Made by a program: the position numbers and the translations under genes
In this document: positions 55,331 through 64,000 of the stretch, in pieces
How the letters are laid out: each line of letters opens with the position of its first letter
Position numbering within the stretch: the first letter of the stretch is position 1
Source of the DNA: Absidia repens
Taxonomy: Eukaryota; Mucoromycota; Mucoromycetes; Mucorales; Cunninghamellaceae
Direction: 5' to 3'
DNA length: 64,000 nt
Assembly: GCA_002105175.1 (NCBI GenBank)
Contig: MCGE01000025.1
Span: forward strand, 186,001 to 250,000
Notes under the pieces: generated by a model
Seen by the model: only the letters and a program-made list of their open reading frames with translations
What the model was told of the DNA's origin: nothing
Database searches by the model: none

Positions 55331-56385
55331 TGATTTTGTTAGTATAGTGTAGTATAGTTAGTTGACACTTTTATATCTATTAGAACTAGTACCCCTCCCA
55401 TATTTTTGTATTACAGTATGATTCCATTTTCAATAAATAATTTGTTCCGTTTTTTTTTTTTTTTTTTTTTTTTGCTTGATGTAAAAATGATGTTTTTGAT
55501 GGTGAATGAATGATGGGGGAAAATGACTATGCAGTAATGAATAGATATTTGTTCGCAGTGAGAAATGCCAACATGGGATTATCATATGCATTAGGCTATA
55601 ATTATAAAATCGGTGTATGCGTTACATTGCTGTAAATATAAAATGAACACTTTTTTTGGAAATATATATTGCCTCATTGAAGAAGCTCATAAGAATTAGT
55701 AGTCTACAAGGGGTGTTGACTGCACAACGTTTTCGATGGGGGGTAAATGGAAGATTTGTTAGTCCGGATCAGAATGACATGATCTAAAATCATTTCAGGA
55801 GCTCATATTCAAACCCATTATCTTGGGTTGTTGAATTTTTTTAAAAAAAAATCTGGCATTACCATACGGGGTTTTTTGAAAAGAGATTCAGGTACAGGAG
55901 TTTTTTGCTTCCGATAAATCAACAATTCCTTCCCTGTATTCTTTGTATTCTAATTCGAACCGAACCAAGTGTAATTATTCCGAATCAAAGAAAAAAAAAA
56001 CACGCACACAGATACATGTGTATTCCCAGAAATAAGGAAGATATTATTATCTTTTAATGAGCCGATGCTGATGCAACGTCGGTAAAGTAGCCAAATACCC
56101 ACATTTTGCAGTGGCAAGGTTGAACTATCGTTGGCTTGGCGCAATAGGTAATAGCAGACGGACGTGTACCCAATCCTTTTGTTAATTTTATATTACTAGA
56201 TCTCATAAACATCGAGTGTAATCATATATGAGGTGTGCTGGTAAAGTATGCATATAATAAAAACGTCGAAAAGGCTTCAAAATAAATTGAAACGCCGCAC
56301 TGCGTTAGTGATGGGCAAAAAGATTTTTTATTCTCAACGCGAAACGTGTTTTCTATTTTTCTTTGTTATTAAATAATATATCATT
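55331..56385. other. spacer between HCS1 and RNH201
   Basis: Just over 1 kb without a gene. HCS1 poly(A)-type signal near 55432-55439, a T run (about 55451-55473), then AT-rich DNA. Confidence 0.5.
56287..56298 (+). promoter_or_regulatory. TTGAAACGCCGC box upstream of RNH201
   Basis: About 90 bases before the ATG; same type as the boxes before the coiled-coil gene and HCS1. Confidence 0.35.
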
Positions 56386-57833
56386 ATGACGGCCGATGCT
56401 ATGGAAACAGACACTGCACCTTTACCTTCAGTCATGGTACCTATGACACGATCCTACACTTATATTAGTCCTGTGCCAACATTTGTCACTCAAAATCTTG
56501 CCAACAAAGTCAATGAGCCTTGTGTTTTGGGCGTTGATGAAGCAGGTCGTGGACCCTGTCTTGGACCGATGGTGTACGCTGTTAGCTTTTGTCCTTTATC
56601 AAGGTATGAAGAATTCAAAAGTCTAGGGTTTGATGGTAAGGGCTGCTCAAAAAATAAGGGGAAAAGGATATAGCACTCTCCAACTCCATCTATTTTTTGC
56701 CTTTTGATCTTGTAGATTCCAAAAAACTGACACATGACAGACGACTTGAACTTGCGCAAATTATTCAAGATAGTCAAGATTATGTTGGCTGGGCTGTCAA
56801 GGTGATCTCACCTCAAGATATATCCACGAACATGTTTAACAGGTAAGGTAGAAGTGTGTGTATCAATCGAATTGTCTGGTTATGATAGTGATAAGGTTAC
56901 TAATATTTGATCTGTTACAGAGTGAGTCCTATCAATTTGAATCAACTGGCCCACGACGCTACTATTGAACTCATCAGTCTTGTTATTCAAAATCAAGTGA
57001 ATTTGACGGAGGTAAGCATTATGAACTAGGTGAAAACAAATAGAGCAGCTTTAATTAACTCACTAGGGGGTATATTTTGGGTGATCAACTTATATTTTTG
57101 GGAATGGGCATTTTAGATTTATGTCGATCCTGTTGGACCCTCAGCTTCATATCAAGAAAAATTATCTAAATATTTCCCTGGTATAGCCATTACGGTGGAA
57201 CCAAAAGCAGATTCTCTATATCCAATTGTCAGTGCTGCCAGTATATGTGCCAAGGTGACCAGAGATCAAATCGTCAAAGGTTGGGTTTGGACAGAAAACG
57301 GGTTGGATCATGTATCAAAAGAATTTGGATCAGGCTATCCATCAGGTATGAAAAAGAAGAGATAAAAAAAAGTGCACGGGGTAATAACGGGATATGATTG
57401 TTGTTTGCTGGATGGAATTAACCGGTTCTTCTTGTTGTCTTTGTATGATCATATTTTTTTGTGTGTGGGGGTGGGCGTGATGTTAGATCCTAATACTGTT
57501 GCCTGGCTGGATGAGAATGAATCTCCCTTTTTTGGATTCCCTAGTATTATTCGTTTTAGCTGGAAAACAATCACCAATCGTATGGAAAAGACGAATACCT
57601 GTGAATGGTAAGTCAAATCCCTGTTTTTTGAATACGCTTTTTTTATGTTTCTATTTTTACTGACAATAATGTCTATTTCTGAACTTAGGTCCGATGAAGA
57701 AGACGTGGAAAAGAAACCGAAACGAAGTATCAAACGACTATTTGAAGGACAAACTAAGAAAAAGGATGATGGTTATGAAAAAGGACAATTCTACAGGACA
57801 TTTCGGATGGTATCAAGCGACCCCTCACTGTAG
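56386..57833 (+). CDS. RNH201: ribonuclease H2 catalytic subunit A
   Basis: Six exons (56386-56635, 56716-56842, 56921-57011, 57117-57345, 57487-57607, 57689-57833) give 320 aa. The type 2 RNase H core begins with [19 protein letters not shown] (catalytic Asp51 and Glu52), then [26 protein letters not shown] and [20 protein letters not shown]. The C-terminal part ([15 protein letters not shown], then RFSWKT) is the eukaryotic extension that binds subunits B and C. The enzyme removes ribonucleotides and RNA-DNA hybrids from nuclear DNA. It lies next to the Hcs1 helicase gene on the same strand, which may be coincidental. A second ATG at codon 6 is an alternative start. Confidence 0.94.
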
Positions 57834-58417
57834 TTTATAGTCATATTAGATTTAGTACCTTAACAAAACCCTGTAGATAGATTTTATGCTATATGTATAT
57901 ACCTGTCATTTGTATGATGTTCCCTCCCACCTCCCACCTCCCCTCCGAGCTCCGTTTCTTCCCCTCTTCCCTATTTTATTTGCTTTATTAAAAATAAACT
58001 GGTGACTTTTTGTATCATGATCATTTATTACTTTATTGATTGATCGTTTATGTGTTTTGGTTGCTATCTATGAAAAGAAAAAGAAAAAAGTGCTTTGATT
58101 TTATTTTGCATCTCTAGGTCACACTGATTGTACTCTATGATCAAGGTCCAACCTTATTCGGGGAATACCTCCCAGTATTCATTCACTCTATGAAATGCTC
58201 AATATCGAATGGTTATTGTCATTCTATCTGTCCTCCCTATTTTCTTTTTAGAGTTACGATGATGAAAAAGAACCGAGGTTAGTGATACAAAATTGGCTTT
58301 GTGTAAGGAGGAAAAATAATCATACTGTGAAGCTCAATAAAGACTGTAAATTTGTTTTATATCGTTTTCTTTTTTTTTTCTTTCGTTTTACAAACTTGAT
58401 GGTATCATATATTTATC
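57834..58417. other. spacer before the RapGAP gene
   Basis: 3' flank of RNH201 (AATAAA-like near 57991-57998) and an upstream region ending in a pyrimidine-rich tract (58364-58389). No gene. Confidence 0.5.
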
Positions 58418-61400
58418 ATGTATACCTCAAAACATCAAACTAAAGCACCTAACATTGCCCCGACCTCAACCGCATCATCATCATTATCATCGTCGTCACC
58501 ACCAACTAAACTTCACCAGCGTTTGTCGCATTCATTTTCGATAAGAGCATCGTCATCAACCACTACTAGTGAGTTATACCGTAGACAATCTTCGCAACTG
58601 ATGAAAAAAATCGACGACCCAGTATGGGCAGTTTGAATAAGCTATGGCGACTGCAACGGACTACTAGTACCTTCACTGATACTGATTCATCATTGGTAGG
58701 GCCATCCACGGTGATTCAGACTCCGTCCAAAATCTCCAAAACCTCAACAATTGTAAAGAAACAGCCTAAAAAAAGTGCTGTTTTGGAGAAAGAGGAGTTG
58801 CCTTTTGAAGTACCCCCTTCTTCACTATCACCGAAGCAATCCCCTTCCCTCTCCTCCTCTTCACCCTTGGAACGTCTTCAAGCCTCTTCCCCTCCAAGTC
58901 TCATGGAATTTTATTTATGGATCAGTGATTATTTGATACCACTCTCTAAAACAAACCATATTATTACTACAGATAAGCTAGCAATTGCAAAGGAATGTTT
59001 ATGTCTCTTATTGGATAATGTGGTGATCGATGATGAAACATTTGGATCAAAAAATACACTTAAAAATCAGTTACATAGTCTGAAAATTCCAAGACAACAC
59101 CCCGCCCCATATTCAGTCCTCGCTGGGATTTTAAAAGTAAGCCCCTCCGCCAAATATTATTTTTCCCCTTTTTTTTCTTCTCTTCCTCACTTTTTTTGTT
59201 TTATAAATCATTCAAACTGTAGTGCTTGCTACATATTCTCACCACACTTCAACCTACCATACACAACTCATCCAAACTGATTGATTCAGCTGATACGCCG
59301 TCTTCTTATACCCTGGAACCAACATGTATTATTACTACTGCTGCTGCTGAATGCGACGCTTCATGGCCGGACCATCTTGATCGCAATACTCACTGGTTCC
59401 GTACTTTCTTTTGTGGAAAGGATTATACCACCTCACTTGTCCCTATCTACAACAAACAATCTCCCTCAACTACCTACGCCATTGTTACAGTCATTCAGGA
59501 ACCAATTCTCACTACTACCACTGCTACTTCTACCACCAACCATGCCAGCCGCAGTAACGATCCTACCTTCACCAAAATTGATCCTTGTCAATATCGATTA
59601 ATCGTTCGCCATCCAAACGTAAGGGGAAAAAATGACACCACTACTATATACGATACTTCGTTGACTGACCATTGTCTTCGTTTTCCTACTTCAATTTTTT
59701 TTCTTTTTTTTTTTTTTTTTTTTTTTTGATTCGGGGGATTTTTTTAATATGCATAGCATACGATACGACAAGTTGTTTCCAGCACTCAAGCTCACCACTA
59801 TCTGACAGGCAAGAATGGATCACAAAAACGTCTGAAACACCAACGGCGATCACTGCGAGGCTACCATCAACAAATCGTATCATCATCATCCCAACGACTT
59901 CAAGACAATTTATTGACCGCAGCCATTTCATCGGTGTGCCCTGAATCCGATATGACTAAAGCCGTCTATTTAAATGCAGAAACCACCATGGCCTGTCATT
60001 TGGAAAAGGATTTGCTACATTTGGATGAAATAGAGGTAATATATTGAATAGAGGTGGACAGTATATCAAATTTTCTTTGTTTTTGTCATGAATCAAATCA
60101 AAACCCCCCTCTTTTTAACTAACGCATTCTCTTTGTCTTAGATACCTCCTTCCTACAAATTTGGAGTTTTGACCATCAAAAATAACCAAACCACGGAAGA
60201 AGAATGGTTCTCGAATACTGACTTGACTCCTTCGTTTGACCACTTTTTAACTTTGATTGGGAAGCGCATTCAACTTCAAGGTTACAATGGATATTCAGCT
60301 GGACTGGATACCAAAAGTAAGTGAAAAAAAAAAAAAGGTGAACATGGTGAATGACACTAAATCGACTACTTTCTCCTTACTTGGTTTAGCTGGCGAAACA
60401 GGTGATACCTCGGTCGTTTCTCGATGGAAAGACTATGAAATCATGTTCCATGTAGCTCCCTTGATGCCATATCGACAGAATGATAAACAGCAAGTCCAAC
60501 GCAAACGATATATTGGAAATGGTAAGCAACTCGTTTCTCTTCATTTTGATATTTGTACTCAATGATTCATTCTATGTGTGCGTTTTTTTATTAGATATCG
60601 TTTGTCTAGTATTTTTAGAGGGTGATGCCATATTTGATCCAAAAGCAATCCGATCCAAATTCTTACATGTCTATATCGTGGTACGACAGGAAAAAATAGG
60701 CGCCAAGCATAGATGGAGGTAAGCTTTATAAAGTACGTACTTGAGAATACGGAGTTGACCATTAATTTGTGCTTTTTTTTGGGGTGCTCGTAGAATTGAG
60801 GTGGTACGGAAAAATAATGTGCCTGAATTTGGACCTTCTCTACCCAACCCACCACTCTTTTACGACGACGAATCCCTACAAAAGTTTTTGATTGTGAAGT
60901 GTAAGTTGAACAAAAATAGCAATGGACGAAAAAAAGGAAGAATCCTAGCAGACTTATACTTTTTCTTCTTCTTCTATACTAATATATTATAGTAATCAAT
61001 GCCGAAAACGCTTCGCTCAAATGTGACAATTTTTCTATACCAAACAATCGTGCACGTGCTGGCATACTCGAAAGCATGGTAGAAAAAGGCTTGACGCAAG
61101 GAAAACAACGACCATCGTCAACAAACTCAACTACGACAAATAAAGTGGCATCAACTTTGAAAAGGCAGAAATCGCAATCGCAACGACATACGCACACCAC
61201 CAATTCATCATACTCTTCTACTGGCGATCGACTCTCCCGTGGCTCTTTCCACAGTATCAGATCGAACCCTGACAATGGTACCAAACCAGCAGCAACAGCA
61301 GCAGTAGATCCGCCTGTCCCACCTGTGCCCTCACCAACACGATCGACGATTTTGCAAGATTTAAAAAGATTTGCTTTACGAAGAACACCCACCTTGCCTT

Positions 61401-61839
61401 CTTTACAGCTTCGAACCACCACCACATTGAAAGAGGAACCACTCACTCCCCCGGATGATGGCACTTCGACGGATGACGATGAAAAGAAGCAACCGTTCCA
61501 TTTTACAAACTCACTTCTCACAGGATCCTCAGGTGTCCAAGTACATCATGGTAATGTACCTAATGGTAAGTAGGAAGGAAGAACCAATATCTATTATCTT
61601 GGGCGATACATGATATCTTGATTAATCTATCTTTCTTTTTTTGTATAGGCGAATCAATGATTCAACGGTCCTTTTTAGCGGCAAAAGCCAAATTACCTGC
61701 AACAACCACAACATCGCATGTTCCTTCTTACCCGCAAATGGATGGATTTCGCTACAAAGCTGACAACTTGATGATCAATGTCATTGGAAGACGATCTACC
61801 AGCACTTCCAGGCCTATGGCCTCCTCTTTGCCCGAATGA
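58418..61839 (+). CDS. RapGAP-domain protein (GTPase activator)
   Basis: Nine exons: exon 1 to 59136, then 59223-59618, 59757-60035, 60142-60316, 60390-60521, 60595-60718, 60794-60900, 60993-61565 and 61649-61839. From the ATG at 58624 the product is 829 aa. An upstream frame from 58418 would add about 69 Ser/Thr-rich residues if one base were missing in the CCC run near 58618-58620. The Rap-GAP domain spans PPSYKFGVLTIKNNQTTEEE, FDHFLTLIGKRIQLQGYNGY, RKRYIGNDIVCLVF (holding the catalytic Asn thumb) and LHVYIVV. The tail is basic and Ser/Pro-rich. By family it accelerates GTP hydrolysis on Rap/Rsr1-type small GTPases in polarity or growth control. The substrate here is unproven. Confidence 0.85.
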
Positions 61840-63239
61840 TTCTATGGGTTGGGTTGGATTTACGATGTGTGTTATCTTGGTTCTCAAGAAAAAAAAAATT
61901 AGGCTGGATCCAATTTAGTTTTTAGTTATTTTTATCCCCCCCCCCCTCCTCTCATCTTTATTTTGTAGCATTTTCTTATTATTACACATTTTATTTTATT
62001 TTATATATCTTGCTTAGTTTTTACCTACGCCTTCTTCCTTTTGTCTGTCAATAAAGCCATCATATTATATATCATATAAATCGTTATCATAATCCTTTTC
62101 TGTTTCCATTCTGTCAATAAAAAATCTATATTACTCATCTTTTTTAGATTTTTATTTGCACAAATGCCTCATTCTCGATAGTGAGTTCCAGAAAGCATAG
62201 ATTATTTGTATTCAAAGGCATTAGTCATACGCCGCCTTCAACATCTCATAATATGCTAGTTCGAATTTTTTTTATCACTAAAACTTGATCAATAAAACTA
62301 AGCATAGTTATACTATTATATACATATTAATATGAGGTCTACGCGTGATATGTTTTTATTGCTTTTTATTGGTTGTAGACCGCAACTGAGCATTGGAATG
62401 GTGGAGGTTTTACTATCATACTGAGATGGCGACCTCCTGGTGTTGATTGTGTGCTTTTTTTTTATATTTGTTCATTTTGTGCAAAAAAAGTCCCCCACCT
62501 ATTTTTGAAGCTTTCTCAAGCCACCAATACCTCTCCCATAAAAACGAGACGGAGATATCTGAGTTGTGTTCAAGTTTGATTGTCATCGGCTTTGTAACAT
62601 CGGCTGCATCAAATCAGTGGTTGACTTTTTTTTTGAAAATAGAATAGCTCCTTCCAATATAGAGAATTGAATCACCACAATGGGTCTGCATGTCTTTTTG
62701 TGTAACGTAGCTCCTCACGTGCATTTCAGGGAAAATGAAGATTATTATAATAATTCTTTTTTGAATCTGAGAAACCGGAAAACGAACAATAGAAAAAGCG
62801 CAAATCTCTTTTAGGAGAGGGCCAAATAGTCAATGACGACATCCTAGTTATGAGCTGCATACTATACTTAGTATTAGCTTACTATTTGATATGCTTTAGT
62901 TCTCAATATCTGACATGATCTTTATATTAATTTAGTTTTGACTAATAATTGACTTAAATGAAACCTTGGGGTTAATAGCTTCTCTTTCCCGCCCTGAAAA
63001 AAATCCTGTGAATGGATACTTGGAGTTATTGGTGCGGTCACTTAATAGTAATCTAAGTTGGGTTTCAAGGTAATTGAGGCAAGTTTTATCATTGGTGCAG
63101 TTGAGGTCGTCGGGTGACGATAAAAAAAAAAAGATACAGTTAGCTTATTCTGATTGTGGAGCGGGAGATAAATTCTTTTTTTTCCCCTTTTTGTCTTTTC
63201 TTCACTTCTCTTTCTTGTATTTATTTTTTTGAATGTACT
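61840..63239. other. spacer before the RGS gene
   Basis: 1.4 kb of AT-rich DNA without a recognised gene. RapGAP poly(A)-type signals near 62050-62056. A pyrimidine-rich tract (63176-63230) precedes the next start. Confidence 0.5.
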
Positions 63240-64000
63240 ATGCATATAGATCGTACAACTAGTACTACTACAAGAAGAAGACCTTCGCATATCAACCTTA
63301 GCGGAGCAACAGCTATCAACGACGACATTTTATCTCCACGAACTCCTAAATCGATTAGCAAATCTCGGCGAGGCTCATTAGTGGCTGACTGTGTACAAGA
63401 AGCCTTCGAAACCTCTTCAACTTCCAGTTCTCGACCTAGCAGTATTCTTGGAGCAAACAATGGAACAAATGGTCAGTTGACACCAGGTCTTCTTTCTGAA
63501 ACGACCACCAATTATTTCGACAATTCCCAACACCACCAGCAACAACAACAGCAACAACAACAACAACAGCAGCAGCAGCCCAGCACGTCTGTGTTTACTT
63601 CTGATGCGATTACCAGTGATTCACATCAGCGTCCTCCTCCTCCTTGCCCTCCTTACTCAACACCAACGCCTACAACAACTGCAACGACACCTGCAAACAA
63701 CACTCCTGGTAATCGAATGTCTTCCATGATGGGTGCTAACCGACCCCGCTCCTCCTCCATTTCCAGCATCATGACCACCAATGGCGCCAATCCCAATCCC
63801 AACTTTGATGTCCACACGCTCTACCGTATCAAAACCTCTCGTTCATCGAAAAAACTGGATCACTTTTTTGGTGAACAAATCCCTCACGATATCTGTATCA
63901 AGGAAATCAAGAAGGAAGGTCTCAAGGCGCTGTTGCAATCCAAGGTTCCTCTGTGCTATTTTTTGTACCATTTATTGGAAGAATACAGCCACGAAAATCT
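63240..64000 (+). CDS. RGS-domain protein, 5' part only
   Basis: The frame is open from the ATG at 63240 to the window end (253 codons visible) and continues beyond. The N-terminal part is Ser/Thr-rich with a poly-Gln tract of about 13 (about 63540-63578) and a Pro-rich patch. From about residue 205 it shows the start of an RGS domain: KLDHFFGEQIPHDI, EGLKALLQSKVPLCYFLYHL and LEEYSHENL. RGS proteins speed GTP hydrolysis by heterotrimeric G-alpha subunits at the plasma membrane. CATATAG at 63243-63249 could instead be an intron 3' end with an unseen upstream exon. A short overlapping upstream frame starts at 63233. Confidence 0.75.
   Translation, partial: MHIDRTTSTTTRRRPSHINLSGATAINDDILSPRTPKSISKSRRGSLVADCVQEAFETSSTSSSRPSSILGANNGTNGQLTPGLLSETTTNYFDNSQHHQQQQQQQQQQQQQQPSTSVFTSDAITSDSHQRPPPPCPPYSTPTPTTTATTPANNTPGNRMSSMMGANRPRSSSISSIMTTNGANPNPNFDVHTLYRIKTSRSSKKLDHFFGEQIPHDICIKEIKKEGLKALLQSKVPLCYFLYHLLEEYSHEN

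Overview
The window is nuclear DNA of a filamentous or early-diverging fungus, most likely Mucoromycota. This is inferred from gene content (a DASH/Dam1 subunit, a fungal GH5_12 sterylglucosidase, an MNN1-type GT71 mannosyltransferase, a Kre9/Knh1-like GPI protein, QCR10), from many short 50-110 nt GTAAGT...YAG introns, from AT-rich spacers full of long poly(T)/poly(A) runs, and from pyrimidine-rich tracts before start codons. No rRNA, tRNA or CRISPR array was seen. Exon borders below were placed by eye from splice sites, reading frame and family conservation.

Layout: 1.5-6 kb, zinc alcohol dehydrogenase (-) and a Ser-rich orphan (-). 6.8-12 kb, VC0807-like membrane protein (+), ribosomal protein eS6 (+), ribosomal protein eL30 (-) and Rad6-type E2 (-). 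14.3-21.6 kb, exocyst Exo70 (+), an acidic low-complexity putative regulator (-) and the GH5_12 glucosidase (-). 22.1-25.2 kb, GT71 mannosyltransferase (+) and Kre9-like GPI protein (+). 25.4-31.6 kb, a histidine phosphatase gene split by a complete, young Ty3/gypsy LTR retrotransposon. 32.1-40 kb, exosome Mtr3 (-), a Dam1-like protein with a C-terminal winged-helix-like extension (-) and Upf3 (-). 43.3-64 kb, a run of + strand genes: AAAP amino-acid transporter, QCR10, uL18/RPL5 with an intronic C/D snoRNA, a CC1-box coiled-coil tail-anchored protein, Hcs1/SMUBP2 helicase, RNase H2 catalytic subunit, a RapGAP-domain protein and the 5' part of an RGS-domain protein.

The long spacers hold at least six diverged copies (plus one fragment) of a non-coding dispersed element of about 0.65-0.75 kb. 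It has a conserved CGCC-CACGTG-like 5' end and several internal CTTCAATAAAA-type units.

Most notable: a near-consensus kink-turn in intron 1 of the eL30 gene, a candidate self-binding site because eL30 is a kink-turn-binding protein; a snoRNA in RPL5 intron 2 whose guide matches 25S rRNA over 15 nt; the retrotransposon insertion with a perfect 5-bp target duplication; the dispersed element family; the Dam1/winged-helix architecture; and the CC1-box protein. Two conserved genes (eS6, Mtr3) each lack one base in a homopolymer and the RapGAP gene may too, which looks like residual assembly error.
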